In this document: positions 9,292-19,233 of the stretch, one piece after another | How positions within the stretch are numbered: the first letter of the stretch is position 1 | How the letters are laid out: the number at the start of each line of letters is the position of its first letter | NCBI GenBank assembly: GCA_900547775.1 | Contig: URHW01000001.1 | Span: 518,528 to 582,527, forward strand | DNA from: an uncultured Mycoplasmatota bacterium | Lineage (GTDB): Bacteria > Bacillota_I > Bacilli_A > RF39 > UBA660 | Direction: 5' to 3' | DNA length: 64,000 nt | The notes under the pieces: generated by a model | The model's database searches: none | What the model saw: only the letters and a program-made list of their open reading frames with translations | Told to the model about the DNA's origin: nothing | Made by a program: the position numbers and the translations under genes

Positions 9292-9957
9292 ATGGATTTA
9301 CTTTATTTAATTGCTATTTTAATTCCCTTAATGGCTCAGATTTATGTAAGTACCAGTTATAGTAAGTTTAGAGTAGTTAAGAATGGTAAAGGGTTAACAG
9401 GACTTGATACTGCTAAGAAGATATTAGAAGCTAATGGTCTAGGAGATTTATATGTTGTTGAGACTAAAGGGAAGATGACTGATCATTATGACCCAACTAG
9501 AAGGACAGTTAGATTATCAACAGAGGTTTTTCATGGTGATAGTGTAGCTTCCCTTGCTATTGCTGCACATGAATGTGGGCATGCTATTCAAGATAAGGAC
9601 GGATATTTCTTTATGAGATTGCGTAGTTTTATCTATCCGGTAGTTAATTTAGGAACAACATTTGCTTATGTGTTACTTATCATTGGGGCTATTTTAGAAA
9701 TGCATAATTTAATTATGCTTGCGATAGCATTATATGGTCTTGGTTTAGTTTTCCAGCTTATTACTTTACCAGTTGAGATAGATGCTAGTAAAAGAGCACT
9801 TAATAATTTAAATGAGTTAGGGCTTACTGATAATACTGATGCAAGCGGAGCAAGTAGAATGCTAAGGGCAGCGGCTTATACATACGTTGCTGGTGTGTTA
9901 TCTAGTGCGTTAGAGATTATTAGATTACTTGCTATATTTGGAAGAGATAGAGATTAA
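9292..9957 (+). CDS. yugP: YugP-family membrane zinc metallopeptidase
   Basis: 221 residues with the zinc-binding helix HECGHAIQD near residues 93-101 and hydrophobic segments at the N-terminus, around 115-165 and near the C-terminus. It belongs to the Zn_peptidase_2 family (Bacillus YugP), membrane proteins of unclear substrate. Its RBS (AAGGAGG) lies inside the end of cysS. A terminator follows. Confidence 0.88.
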   Translation: MDLLYLIAILIPLMAQIYVSTSYSKFRVVKNGKGLTGLDTAKKILEANGLGDLYVVETKGKMTDHYDPTRRTVRLSTEVFHGDSVASLAIAAHECGHAIQDKDGYFFMRLRSFIYPVVNLGTTFAYVLLIIGAILEMHNLIMLAIALYGLGLVFQLITLPVEIDASKRALNNLNELGLTDNTDASGASRMLRAAAYTYVAGVLSSALEIIRLLAIFGRDRD

Positions 9958-9960
9958 TAT

Positions 9961-9990
9961 AAAATTGGTGGAAAAAGCCAATTTTTTTAA
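9961..9990 (+). terminator. Terminator of the cysS-yugP unit
   Basis: AAATTGG and CCAATTT flank a short A-rich loop, followed by seven or more T. Confidence 0.85.
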
Positions 9991-10084
9991 GGGATATTTT
10001 TTTGAATTAACTAGTAAAAGATGGGAATAATAGAATTGTATTTTTAAGTATTATTAGTTTGTTTTTTACTTGATGAAAATTTTA

Positions 10085-10113
10085 TTGACTTAAGCAAACA
10101 AATGTATTAATAT
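10085..10113 (+). promoter_or_regulatory. Sigma-A-type promoter of uvrB
   Basis: TTGACT at 10085-10090 and TAATAT at 10108-10113 with a 17-base spacer. I see no obvious LexA-type palindrome in the region. Confidence 0.6.
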
Positions 10114-10136
10114 AGTTGGTGTTAGGAGATGAGCGT

Positions 10137-12086
10137 ATGTTTGAGTTAATTTCTAAGTATAAACCTAGTGGAGATCAGCCTGAGGCAATTGATGAACTTG
10201 TTAAAGGTGTAGAGGAAGGCAAGAAAGCACAAGTTTTAATGGGAGCTACTGGTACTGGTAAGACTTTTATGGTTGCTAATGTTATTGCAAGGGTTAATAA
10301 ACCTACATTAGTTCTTGCTCATAATAAGACTTTAGCAGGGCAACTTTATAGTGAGTTTAAAGAGTTGTTTCCAAATAATCATGTCGAATACTTTGTCTCT
10401 TATTATGATTATTATCAACCAGAAGCATATGTACCATCAACAGATACTTATATAGAAAAGGATTCTAGTATTAATGATGAAATAGATGAACTTAGACATG
10501 GGGCGACTAGTGCTTTGATTAATTATAAAGATACGATTGTAGTAGCTTCTGTTTCTTGTATTTATGGTATTGGAGAGCCAGAAGAGTATAAGAATAATAT
10601 GCTTATTTTAAGTGTTGGGGATAAAATTAAACGTAATACGATAATTGATAGATTGGTGTCAATGACTTATGAGAGAAATCAGCTGGATTTTCATCGTGGT
10701 ACTTTTAGAGTTAATGGTGATGTGATTGATGTTGTGCCAGCAAGTGAGAGAAAAAATGGTATTAGAATTGAACTTTTTGGTGATGAAGTTGATCGCATTT
10801 GTGAATTTGATGTTTTAAGTGGAAATGTTATTCAAAATATTAAGCATATTACTTTATTTCCGGCTAGTCACTTTGTTACGGGTGATGCGAAACTTGCTGA
10901 AGCAATTAAGAGGATTGATAAGGAAAAAGATGAGCAGATTAAGTATTTTCATGAACATGGTAAATTAATTGAGGAGCAAAGAATTAAAGAAAGATGCGAG
11001 TATGATTTAGAGATGCTTAGGGAAACTGGCTTTTGTCATGGTATTGAAAATTATAGTAGACATTTAGCACTTAGAGGAGAGGGTGAAACACCATCTACTT
11101 TGATGGATTTCTTTGGTGATGATTATTTACTTATTGTGGATGAATCACATGTAACTCTTCCTCAGGTTAAAGCAATGTATAATGGTGATAGAATGCGTAA
11201 ACAAACACTTGTTGATTATGGTTTTAGACTTCCTAGTGCACTTGATAACAGACCACTTAAATTTGATGAGTTTAATGCTAAGATTAAAGAGGCTATATAT
11301 ATATCAGCTACTCCTGGTGATTATGAGTTATCGCTTACTGGCGGTAAGTTTACGGAAGCAATTATTCGTCCAACTGGGCTTTTAGACCCAGAAATTGAGG
11401 TTAAACCGACTGAAGGTCAAATAGATGATTTAATTGGAGAGATTAATGATAGAGTTAGTAAGAATGAGAGAGTTCTTGTTACAACGCTTACAATTAGGAT
11501 GGCTGAAGAACTTACTAATTATTTAAAGAGTGTTAATATAAAAGTTGCTTATTTACATAATGAGGTTAAGACTTTTGAAAGGCTTAGAATTATACGTGAT
11601 TTAAGACTTGGTAAGTATGATGTTATTGTTGGTATTAACCTTCTTAGGGAGGGAATTGATATTCCAGAAGTTAGTTTGATAGCAATTATGGATGCTGATA
11701 AGCAAGGGTTCTTGCGTAGTGAGAGAAGTTTGATACAAACTATTGGTAGAGCAGCACGTAATCAAAATGGGCATGTTATTATGTATGCTGATACGATTAG
11801 TGATGCGATGGATAAAGCGATTAAGGAAACTAGAAGGCGTAGAAGTATCCAGGAGGCATATAATAAAGAACATGGTATTGTACCTAAGACAGTTGTCAAG
11901 GAAATTAGAGATTTAATTTCTAATGAGGTTAAGGATGAAAGCAAAGAGAAACTTAGTAAGAAGGAGTCTCGTGAGATGATGCAAAAGGTTGAAAATGAGA
12001 TGCGTAAGGCAGCTAAGGAGCTTGATTTTGAAAGAGCAATGCAATTAAGGGATATATTGTTTGAAATGAAAGCAAATGAAAAATAA
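10137..12086 (+). CDS. uvrB: UvrABC excision nuclease subunit B
   Basis: DEAD-like helicase of nucleotide excision repair; it loads onto damaged DNA with UvrA and recruits UvrC. It opens [12 protein letters not shown], has Walker A GATGTGKT (about 37-44), the beta-hairpin region [12 protein letters not shown], helicase motif [11 protein letters not shown], and ends with a UVR motif ([15 protein letters not shown]). Length of about 649 residues is normal. The ATG at 10137 is used because AGGAG lies 8 bases upstream; a longer frame opens at 10116 before that site. uvrA does not follow, so uvrB is monocistronic here. Confidence 0.97.
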   Translation: MFELISKYKPSGDQPEAIDELVKGVEEGKKAQVLMGATGTGKTFMVANVIARVNKPTLVLAHNKTLAGQLYSEFKELFPNNHVEYFVSYYDYYQPEAYVPSTDTYIEKDSSINDEIDELRHGATSALINYKDTIVVASVSCIYGIGEPEEYKNNMLILSVGDKIKRNTIIDRLVSMTYERNQLDFHRGTFRVNGDVIDVVPASERKNGIRIELFGDEVDRICEFDVLSGNVIQNIKHITLFPASHFVTGDAKLAEAIKRIDKEKDEQIKYFHEHGKLIEEQRIKERCEYDLEMLRETGFCHGIENYSRHLALRGEGETPSTLMDFFGDDYLLIVDESHVTLPQVKAMYNGDRMRKQTLVDYGFRLPSALDNRPLKFDEFNAKIKEAIYISATPGDYELSLTGGKFTEAIIRPTGLLDPEIEVKPTEGQIDDLIGEINDRVSKNERVLVTTLTIRMAEELTNYLKSVNIKVAYLHNEVKTFERLRIIRDLRLGKYDVIVGINLLREGIDIPEVSLIAIMDADKQGFLRSERSLIQTIGRAARNQNGHVIMYADTISDAMDKAIKETRRRRSIQEAYNKEHGIVPKTVVKEIRDLISNEVKDESKEKLSKKESREMMQKVENEMRKAAKELDFERAMQLRDILFEMKANEK

Positions 12087-12120
12087 AATGCAAGCTAATT
12101 ATTTGTTTTGCATTTTTGAT
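12085..12120 (+). terminator. Terminator of uvrB
   Basis: AAATGCAA pairs with TTGCATTT across a 12-16 base loop; T-rich tail. Confidence 0.7.
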
Positions 12121-12153
12121 CGTTATAGTTTATACTTGTGTTAGAGGTGAATT

Positions 12154-12873
12154 ATGAAAAAGGGTATATGGTGGTTATTTGGTGGTATTGGTTTAAGTGC
12201 AATTGTGTTTGCAGTTCTTTTGGCTACTAATGTTGTTAGTTTACACGATAATTCTTCAAATGATAATAGTAATAATAATTTAGTTAGTAATGAAGAAGAT
12301 ATTTGTAAGCTTAATAAAAAAGTTGATGGGGTGGAATACTTATTTTTAGTTAGTAAACTAGAGGACTTGTATTATTTAAATGTCTATTATATTGGAGATA
12401 GGGCAGAAGGTCTTTTATATCGTACTGATATTGAGTATTCTGGTGAGTGTAATGAAGAGTTAACTGAATATGTTAGTAGAAAATTAATTAATTCTGACGA
12501 AGAATATAATTATTATTTATATCGTTATCCTACTGGTCCAAGTTTTAGGTTAGTCTTAGTTGCTAGTCATAAAAAATATGAATATATGTATAATATGTTG
12601 GAACTTGGTTATGATCATAATGATTTGGTAACAAAAGTTCAAAGTGGTAAAAAAGATTATGTTTTGAGTGAAATTGTTGAATTGGATGGTAATGCCCGTA
12701 TTTCAAATGGTAAGCTTTATTTTATTGATGATAGAACGCAAGGTGGCACAGTTAATATTGTTGATTGTGATGAAGTTGGTGTTCATGAAGAGTATGTATT
12801 TGAATTTGGAAATGGTACATTTACTAAACAAAAAAGTGGCGACTTATATTTTTCTACACAAGAAAAATGTTAA
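12154..12873 (+). CDS. Hypothetical membrane-anchored extracellular protein
   Basis: 239 residues, not recognised. A single hydrophobic segment (about 5-29) near the N-terminus acts as anchor or uncleaved signal; no lipobox Cys is seen. An Asn/Ser/Asp-rich linker follows (about 32-46), then a soluble outer domain rich in Tyr with three or four Cys. RBS AGAGGTGA. It ends against a bidirectional terminator shared with the convergent VanY-type gene. Confidence 0.65.
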   Translation: MKKGIWWLFGGIGLSAIVFAVLLATNVVSLHDNSSNDNSNNNLVSNEEDICKLNKKVDGVEYLFLVSKLEDLYYLNVYYIGDRAEGLLYRTDIEYSGECNEELTEYVSRKLINSDEEYNYYLYRYPTGPSFRLVLVASHKKYEYMYNMLELGYDHNDLVTKVQSGKKDYVLSEIVELDGNARISNGKLYFIDDRTQGGTVNIVDCDEVGVHEEYVFEFGNGTFTKQKSGDLYFSTQEKC

Positions 12874-12903
12874 AAAAAGTGAGAAATTAATCTCACTTTT
12901 TTA
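12872..12903. terminator. Bidirectional terminator between convergent genes
   Basis: AAAAAAGTGAGA and TCTCACTTTTTT form a stem with an A run on one side and a T run on the other, so it can serve both strands. Confidence 0.85.
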
Positions 12904-13849
12904 AGTAGTATTCATAATATTCATCGTATGTTATGCCTTCATTATATACTTTAGTTGCAGTATCTATTCCAACATAACGATAATGCCATGCTTCATAAGA
13001 GTAACCGGTGATATTTTCTTTATCTTTTGGGTATCTTAGAATGTAACCGTATTTATGGGCGTTTGTTTGCATCCACTTGAAACTTTCAGTAGCTTCAAAT
13101 TTGTCATTTTTATCATTGTAATCAGCAACGTCAATTGCTAGGCCAGTTTCGTGTTCACTAGATCCTGCTCTTGCGGCGTATGCATCTGCTTTTTTAGTTC
13201 CAAATGATGCTTTGTAGTCTTTCCATACATCCTCTTGGTCTTGATAGGTTCTGTATGATGAGACAATTAGAATTGTGTATCCTTCTTTTTTAGCATCGTC
13301 TGCTAAACTAATAAAGGCATCATAAGCTTCTTTATTAAGTTTTTTATTATCTCCATAGCTATAGGTTTTACTTATGGTTTTTAAGTCTTCTACTTCATAG
13401 TCTTTACTTAAGGCATTATATTTATTTACGAGCATGGTGTTTCCTTTAGAAGTGTCGGTTACCTCCATGTTTTCGTAATAGTCTTGGTCTCTGTGAACAT
13501 TTACTAGTGCGATGACTTCGGTTAAACTTATTTCTGGATTTTTATCACTATAAGCAATATATTTATCTAAATTCTTGATTAAAAAGTATTTTTCGTTTAA
13601 AATGTTTATTAGTTTTTCATTTTTTTCTGTGGTTAGCAGTTTTTCAATTTTTGTTTTGTCTAATTTTTCTAGAAGTAAGTCTGTTTCTTCTTTGGTGTAA
13701 TTTTTTTCAAGTAGTTTGTATTCATATGTCTGATGGTATTTGTATGTTTTATATGATTTGATACCAACGATTGATATAATTATAATGAATAGCAAAATAA
13801 TTAGTCTTCTTTTGAATTTTTTCTTTAATTTTAATTTTTTCTTTGTCAT
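12893..13849 (-). CDS. D-alanyl-D-alanine (VanY/LdcB-type) carboxypeptidase
   Basis: 318 residues. One N-terminal membrane segment (about 15-30) after a very basic tail, a linker helix region to about 165, then the VanY peptidase domain. The zinc ligands are in SSEHETGLAIDV (H-x6-D) and AWHYRYVG, with SSYRTYQDQ upstream. Such enzymes trim D-Ala (or the L,D tetrapeptide bond) from peptidoglycan stem peptides at the outer face of the membrane. There is no vanR/vanS/vanA set nearby, so this is a housekeeping wall enzyme and not glycopeptide resistance. Confidence 0.9.
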   Translation of the reverse strand: MTKKKLKLKKKFKRRLIILLFIIIISIVGIKSYKTYKYHQTYEYKLLEKNYTKEETDLLLEKLDKTKIEKLLTTEKNEKLINILNEKYFLIKNLDKYIAYSDKNPEISLTEVIALVNVHRDQDYYENMEVTDTSKGNTMLVNKYNALSKDYEVEDLKTISKTYSYGDNKKLNKEAYDAFISLADDAKKEGYTILIVSSYRTYQDQEDVWKDYKASFGTKKADAYAARAGSSEHETGLAIDVADYNDKNDKFEATESFKWMQTNAHKYGYILRYPKDKENITGYSYEAWHYRYVGIDTATKVYNEGITYDEYYEYYLKK

Positions 13850-13948
13850 GATAACCTCTCTATTTTAATTATAACATAATTAGAGTGGTTTGTTATTTTA
13901 TTATTTAATAAAGTAGTGTATAATATAGAAAATAGGAAAGTGATTTTA

Positions 13949-15571
13949 ATGAATAAAGTTTTAATTTTTGGACATCGTAAACCAGATACAGATAGTGTAT
14001 GTGGTGCGATAAGTTTAAGTTATTTAAAAAATGCGATTGGGGTAGCATCTGAGCCTCGTGTTTTAAGTGAGATTAATAAAGAAACTGAGTTTGCACTTAA
14101 AACTTTTGGAGTAGAGACACCGAAGTATTTAAATGATGTAAAGTTACAACTTAAAGATGTAAAGTATAAGAAAAAATATTATGTAAATGAAAATACATCA
14201 ATTTACGATACTTATAATTATATTTCAGATAAGAAGATTACAGGTATTCCGATAGTTGATGATGCTAAAAAGTTTATCGGGTATGTTTCATTAAAAGAAA
14301 TTGCTAGTGAACTTATTATTAGTAGTTCAAATTATTTAGATACTACTTTTGATAATATTGCACAGACATTAAATGCTAGTAGTTATATTAAGTTTGATGA
14401 TGAAATATGTGGTAATACGCTTGCTGTTGCACTTCCTTACAGAATGTTTATTGATAGTATTCCTCTTGGAGATAAGTCAATTGTTATAGTTGGAGATAGA
14501 GAACATATAATTGATCATGCAATTAAAAAGAGGGTTAAACTACTAATTATTATTAATAATAGAAATTTAACTTCTGATGAGTTACTTCTTGCTAAGAAGA
14601 ATAAAGTTAATGTCATTATTACACCATATGATACATTTAAAACTGCAAGAACTATTATTTTATCAAATCCAATTAAAAATATTAGAAGAGCTGCATCTGC
14701 TGTATGTTTTAATACACAGGATTACTTAAGTGACTTTTTAGATATTAGTAATAAACTTAAACATACTAATTATCCACTCTTAAATAATAATGGGTATTGT
14801 GAGGGAATGCTTCGTGTTATTGATACGAGTGAACTTATGAGAAAAAAGGTTATTTTAGTTGACCACAATGATCCTGCTCAAAGTGTTGAAGGATTAGATG
14901 AGGCTGAAATTGTTGAGGTTGTTGATCATCATAACATAGGCAACATTAGTACACATAATCCGATTAATTTTAGAAATATGAGTGTTGGGTCTGTTAATAC
15001 AATTATTTATACTTTATTTAATGAGTATAAGGTTAAGATTCCTAGGGAAATAGCTGGGTTGATGCTTAGTGGAATTGTTTCTGATACACTTTTATTTGCT
15101 AGTCCAACGACAACTGATTTAGATAGAGAGACAGCAAGAAGTCTTGCAAAAATTGCTAAAGTTGATTTAGAAAAGTATGGTATGGATTTACTTGCTAGTG
15201 GAGTTAGTATTAAAGGTATGAGTATTGATGATGTTATTTATAAAGACTTTAAAAATTATGTTGCTGGTGAATATAAGATAGGTATCGGTCAGGTGTTTAC
15301 AACAACTTTTGATGATTATGAGGCTGATATTTCAAAATATGTTGATAGATTAGATGAGATTGCTGTAAATAATGATTATAAGGTTGTTTGTTTATTTGTA
15401 ACGGATTTTATAAATAATAATTCTTATGCTTTATTTAATAGGTCTGCTGCTGATATATTAGCTGAAGCTTATAGTTTGCCAAGTATAGAAGAGGGCGAGT
15501 TACTTAAGGGCTTTGTATCAAGAAAGAAACAGATTGTTCCAACGATTTTAGAAATACTAGAAAAAAAATAA
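13949..15571 (+). CDS. ppaC: Manganese-dependent inorganic pyrophosphatase with CBS/DRTGG regulatory insert
   Basis: Hydrolyses pyrophosphate to phosphate. The DHH-family core shows FGHRKPDTDSVCG at the N-terminus, and DHNDPAQS and VDHHNIG further on, with a C-terminal DHHA2 domain. Between about residues 60 and 300 an insert carries CBS-like and DRTGG-like sequence (ITGIPIVDDAKKFIGYVS), as in clostridial CBS-pyrophosphatases regulated by adenine nucleotides. Length of about 540 residues fits that class. The start at ATG 13949 follows GGAAAGTGA; the GTG at 13916 lacks an RBS. Confidence 0.93.
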   Translation: MNKVLIFGHRKPDTDSVCGAISLSYLKNAIGVASEPRVLSEINKETEFALKTFGVETPKYLNDVKLQLKDVKYKKKYYVNENTSIYDTYNYISDKKITGIPIVDDAKKFIGYVSLKEIASELIISSSNYLDTTFDNIAQTLNASSYIKFDDEICGNTLAVALPYRMFIDSIPLGDKSIVIVGDREHIIDHAIKKRVKLLIIINNRNLTSDELLLAKKNKVNVIITPYDTFKTARTIILSNPIKNIRRAASAVCFNTQDYLSDFLDISNKLKHTNYPLLNNNGYCEGMLRVIDTSELMRKKVILVDHNDPAQSVEGLDEAEIVEVVDHHNIGNISTHNPINFRNMSVGSVNTIIYTLFNEYKVKIPREIAGLMLSGIVSDTLLFASPTTTDLDRETARSLAKIAKVDLEKYGMDLLASGVSIKGMSIDDVIYKDFKNYVAGEYKIGIGQVFTTTFDDYEADISKYVDRLDEIAVNNDYKVVCLFVTDFINNNSYALFNRSAADILAEAYSLPSIEEGELLKGFVSRKKQIVPTILEILEKK

Positions 15572-15594
15572 TATGCATGTCGCATATTTTTTTT
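15569..15594 (+). terminator. Terminator of ppaC
   Basis: AATATGC and GCATATT with a 5-base loop, followed by a T run. Confidence 0.85.
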
Positions 15595-15625
15595 ATGTAA
15601 GTTCATATGTTTAAGTGGAGGACAT

Positions 15626-18211
15626 ATGAACGTTTATAATGGATTAAGTGATGAAGAAGTAAAGAAGTATCGTACGTTATATGGTGATAATGAAATTAAA
15701 AGAACTAAAAAGAATTCTTTTTTTAAGTTGTTTCTGGAGTCGCTCGGTGATCCGATGATAAAAATTCTACTTATAGTTTTGGCCTTGAAATTTGTTTTTT
15801 TATTTGCTGATAATGATTGGTTTGAAACTTTGGGAGTGTTAATAGCCATCTTTTTGGCGTCTTTTATATCAAGCATAAGTGAATATGGAAGTTCTAAGGC
15901 TTTTGAGAGTTTATTATCTAAAAATAGTTTAAAAGAAGTTAAAGTTAAACGTAATAACAAAGTTATTTTAATAAATATTAATGATATTGTAGTTAATGAT
16001 ATTGTTTCGTTAAATAGTGGTGATATTGTTCCAGCAGATGGAGTAGTAGTTAGTGGTAGTGTTTTTGTAAATGAATCCTGTATAAATGGTGAGTCTAATG
16101 ATACATTTAAAACTGCTGTTAATGGTAGGGCTCACGAAAATAATAAATTATACCGAGGAACGATTATTTCTAATAATGAGTGTTTGATGAAAGTTCAGTC
16201 GGTTGGAACAAATACGATTTATGGAAAGATTGCACTTGAACTTCAGGAAGATACTGCTGAAAGTCCATTAAAGTATAAACTTAGGCACTTAGCGAAAATT
16301 ATAAGTAATATTGGTTATGTTGGTGCTTTTTTGGTATTTTTTTCTTACCTGTTTTCAAACATTATTATTCAAAATAATTTTAATATATCTTTGATTAAGG
16401 ATACTATTACTAATGTTCATTTGATGAGTGAATATCTTATATCCGCAATTACTTTGGCAGTTACAATAATTATTGTAAGTGTTCCTGAGGGGTTACCAAT
16501 GATGGTTGCTTTAGTTCTATCGACGAATATGAAAAAGATGATAAAACAGAATGTTTTAGTTAGAAAAATGGTTGGTATTGAAACAGCGGGCTCTATTAAT
16601 TATTTACTTAGTGATAAGACTGGTACTATTACTAATGGTAAAATGAGTGTAAATGGAATTGTGCAATATGACGGAAAACTTTATGAGAATGAAGTTGTAC
16701 TTAATAAAAATCCTGACTTTTTTGATTTAATTGGTCGCTTGATTGTTTTAAATAATGATACTATTGTAAGTGATGGTAAATTAATATCTGGTAATTCGAC
16801 AGATAAAGCTTTATATTCTTTTATGAGTTTTAAATGTGGTGATAAAGTTATTTCAAAAGAAGTTTTCGACAGTAATAAGAAGTATTCAAGCGTAAAAACG
16901 GAGAACTATACATACTTCAAGGGCGCTTCTGAGGTTATTTTGCCAAAATGTACTGCTTATTACAATAATGGAAAAATTGATAGGTTGTTGGACATAGAAC
17001 AAATTAATAATAATATACTTAAATATACAAGCAAAGGATACAGAGTTATAGTTTTGGCATTTTCTAAAAATAACGATTTAACAAATTTGATATTTGCAGG
17101 ATTTGCAATTTTAAAAGATGAAATACGTAAGGATGCTAAAGAGGGAATTACACTTATTGAAAAAGCAGGTGTACGCCTTATTATGGTTACCGGTGACTCA
17201 ATTGATACTGCTATGTTTATTGGTAGAGAACTTGGTCTTATTAAAAAGGGTGATATTTGTTTGACTAGTAATGAAATGTCTTTAATGAGTGATGAAGAGT
17301 TAAAGGCAAGTATTTCTCGTGTACGGATAGTTGCTAGGGCTAAACCGAATGATAAAAGTAGGCTTGTTAGAATAATTGAAGAACTTGGATTTATTGTTGG
17401 AATGACTGGTGATGGGATAAATGATGCGCCGGCGTTAAAAAAAGCCAGTGTAGGCTTTGCTATGGGAAGTGGTACTGAGGTTGCAAAACAAGCTTCTGAT
17501 ATAGTTATACTTGATGATAATATTAAGAGTATAAGTCTTGCTATTTTGTATGGAAGAACTATATTTAAAAATATTAGGAAGTTTATTGTATTTCAGTTAA
17601 CAATGAATATAGGAGCAATGAGTTTATCAATTATTGGGCCTTTTGTAGGAATAGATACACCAGTTACTTCAATGCAAATGCTATGGATTAATATGATTAT
17701 GGATACTCTAGCCGGGCTTGCTTTTGCGTATGAGGAACCTATATTAAGATATATGGATGAAAAGCCAAAAAGTCGTAAGGAGCATATTATTAATAGATAT
17801 ATGTATAATGAAATTTTTGTTACGGGTTTATATTCTTCTTTATTATGTCTTCTTTTTTTGAAATTACCATTTTTTAAATTACTGATAAGGCAAAATCCAG
17901 ATAATAGATATTTTATGACAGCTTTTTTTACACTTTTTGTATTTATGGGAATTTTTAATGCTTTTAATGCAAGGACAGAAAGATATGATCTTTTGTATTT
18001 AATAAATAAAAATAAAATGTTTATTATGATATTTATGTTTGTTTGTTTAATTCAAATTATATTTATCTATTATGGTGGCTCGATTTTTAGAACGTATGGT
18101 TTAACATTTATAGAGTTAGCAAAAATTCTTTTAATAAGTTTTACTGTTATACCAGTTGATTTACTGCGCAAATGGTTTTATAAATCAAAGTATAATAGTG
18201 ATACGTTTTAA
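15626..18211 (+). CDS. Calcium-transporting P-type ATPase (PMCA/SERCA-like)
   Basis: 861 residues. P-type features in order: NGESND at 154-157 (the actuator loop, normally TGES, has Asn for Thr), PEGLP at 287-291 in the ion-binding M4 helix, the phosphorylated D330 in SDKTGTITNGKM, and TGDGINDAPALKKASVGFAMG in the hinge. The C-terminal membrane block contains QMLWINMIMDTLAGLAFAYEEP, characteristic of P2 calcium pumps. It probably exports Ca2+ from the cytoplasm. RBS GTGGAGG. Monocistronic. Confidence 0.92.
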   Translation: MNVYNGLSDEEVKKYRTLYGDNEIKRTKKNSFFKLFLESLGDPMIKILLIVLALKFVFLFADNDWFETLGVLIAIFLASFISSISEYGSSKAFESLLSKNSLKEVKVKRNNKVILININDIVVNDIVSLNSGDIVPADGVVVSGSVFVNESCINGESNDTFKTAVNGRAHENNKLYRGTIISNNECLMKVQSVGTNTIYGKIALELQEDTAESPLKYKLRHLAKIISNIGYVGAFLVFFSYLFSNIIIQNNFNISLIKDTITNVHLMSEYLISAITLAVTIIIVSVPEGLPMMVALVLSTNMKKMIKQNVLVRKMVGIETAGSINYLLSDKTGTITNGKMSVNGIVQYDGKLYENEVVLNKNPDFFDLIGRLIVLNNDTIVSDGKLISGNSTDKALYSFMSFKCGDKVISKEVFDSNKKYSSVKTENYTYFKGASEVILPKCTAYYNNGKIDRLLDIEQINNNILKYTSKGYRVIVLAFSKNNDLTNLIFAGFAILKDEIRKDAKEGITLIEKAGVRLIMVTGDSIDTAMFIGRELGLIKKGDICLTSNEMSLMSDEELKASISRVRIVARAKPNDKSRLVRIIEELGFIVGMTGDGINDAPALKKASVGFAMGSGTEVAKQASDIVILDDNIKSISLAILYGRTIFKNIRKFIVFQLTMNIGAMSLSIIGPFVGIDTPVTSMQMLWINMIMDTLAGLAFAYEEPILRYMDEKPKSRKEHIINRYMYNEIFVTGLYSSLLCLLFLKLPFFKLLIRQNPDNRYFMTAFFTLFVFMGIFNAFNARTERYDLLYLINKNKMFIMIFMFVCLIQIIFIYYGGSIFRTYGLTFIELAKILLISFTVIPVDLLRKWFYKSKYNSDTF

Positions 18212-18712
18212 TTATTTTATGTAGCCATTTTCAATAGTTTTTGTTTCATTAATGTAAATAAATGCTTTACTGTCAAAGGACTTTATAAGAGTTTTTAGAT
18301 TATTAAGTTCTTTTTTATTGATTTCAATTATTAAATATTTGGAATTTGTTTCGGTTGCGATGGATGTGACTCCATAGCCTTCTTTTTTTATTTTTTTAAT
18401 CTTTGTACTATCTATATTATTAGATATTATAGTTACAGTGTAGTGACCTTTAATAAACTTTGTACTTATTAAAGTTCCAATATAGGTTCCAGTTGCGTAT
18501 CCCCCCGCATAGGATATTGGGATAAGAAAAGAATTTATTTCTGTATTAAGGGCTGTTCTGGCAACTTCAAACCAAATAAGCACTTCAAAAAAAGCAATTA
18601 CTGTTGATATTATTCTTTTTCCTTTTACAATGTAAACTGTTCGAATGGTATTCATGGAGACATCTATGATTCTGGCACTAAATATTTTGAGACATAAATA
18701 AAATAAATTCAT
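18212..18712 (-). CDS. UPF0316 (DUF5698/DUF2179) membrane protein
   Basis: About 166 residues. Three or so N-terminal hydrophobic segments with the family pattern RIIDVSMNTIRTVYIVKG, then a C-terminal DUF2179-type regulatory fold with alternating beta strands. The same small output domain occurs at the end of YitT-type proteins and may bind a ligand. Function unknown. The Met at 18712 is preferred: GAAGTGAT sits upstream of it, whereas the longer start at 18760 has no RBS. It is convergent with the Ca2+-ATPase. Confidence 0.8.
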   Translation of the reverse strand: MNLFYLCLKIFSARIIDVSMNTIRTVYIVKGKRIISTVIAFFEVLIWFEVARTALNTEINSFLIPISYAGGYATGTYIGTLISTKFIKGHYTVTIISNNIDSTKIKKIKKEGYGVTSIATETNSKYLIIEINKKELNNLKTLIKSFDSKAFIYINETKTIENGYIK

Positions 18713-18773
18713 GATTATCACTTCATATTTATTGTGAGCAAATTTTAAAATTTTAGTCATTCGTGATTAATGC

Positions 18774-18803
18774 CCATATCAAAATGCCTAGAGTTCATAT
18801 GAT
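18774..18803 (+). promoter_or_regulatory. Candidate sigma-E-type promoter of cotJ
   Basis: CATATGAT at 18796-18803 resembles the sigma-E -10 (CATACAnT) and CCATATC at 18774-18780 the -35, with a 15-base spacer. In Bacillus subtilis the cotJ operon is sigma-E dependent. Confidence 0.45.
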
Positions 18804-18819
18804 ATATTGGAGGTAAAAA

Positions 18820-19233
18820 ATGTTATTTAGTGTTAATAATGAAGATGTTTTAAAAAGATATTTTAATTTGGAAAAGAAAAATAATTTGTTAGAGCCTAAA
18901 GAAGGATTGATTTTAGGTAATATGTTTTTTGATATGTATGAGCCATATAAAAATTACAAGCCGAGAGAACTTGTAGCAACAACTGAAAAAGAAAAATTGA
19001 TGCTTAAAATAAGAGAGTTATCACATGCAGTTGGAGATTTAAATTTGTATTTGGATTTGTGCCCAGATGATCGCGATGTATATGAATTATTTAAAAAATA
19101 TATTATTGAGTTAAACGAATTAACTTGTTTATATTCAGAAAAATATGAAGTTTTAGAGTTAAGTAAAGATGTAAATGGTTCTTATACTTGGGAAAGTGGT
19201 CTTTGGCCATGGGAGGTAAAGAAAGATGTTTAA
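18820..19233 (+). CDS. CotJA-CotJB fusion spore coat protein
   Basis: 137 residues. Residues about 25-50 (GLILGNMFFDMYEPYKNYKP) match the conserved part of CotJA. From about 58 the sequence matches CotJB: KIRELSHAVGDLNLYLDLCPDD, a tyrosine-containing helix, and the closing WESGLWPWEV. In most spore formers CotJA and CotJB are separate genes; here they are one frame. RBS GGAGGT. It overlaps cotJC by 8 bases, so the two are translationally coupled. The products are inner coat or mother-cell proteins with CotJC. Confidence 0.82.
   Translation: MLFSVNNEDVLKRYFNLEKKNNLLEPKEGLILGNMFFDMYEPYKNYKPRELVATTEKEKLMLKIRELSHAVGDLNLYLDLCPDDRDVYELFKKYIIELNELTCLYSEKYEVLELSKDVNGSYTWESGLWPWEVKKDV

Noticed and set aside
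12893..13849. Vancomycin resistance locus
   Set aside because: Only a VanY-type peptidase is present; no vanA, vanH, vanX, vanR or vanS. It is an ordinary wall carboxypeptidase.
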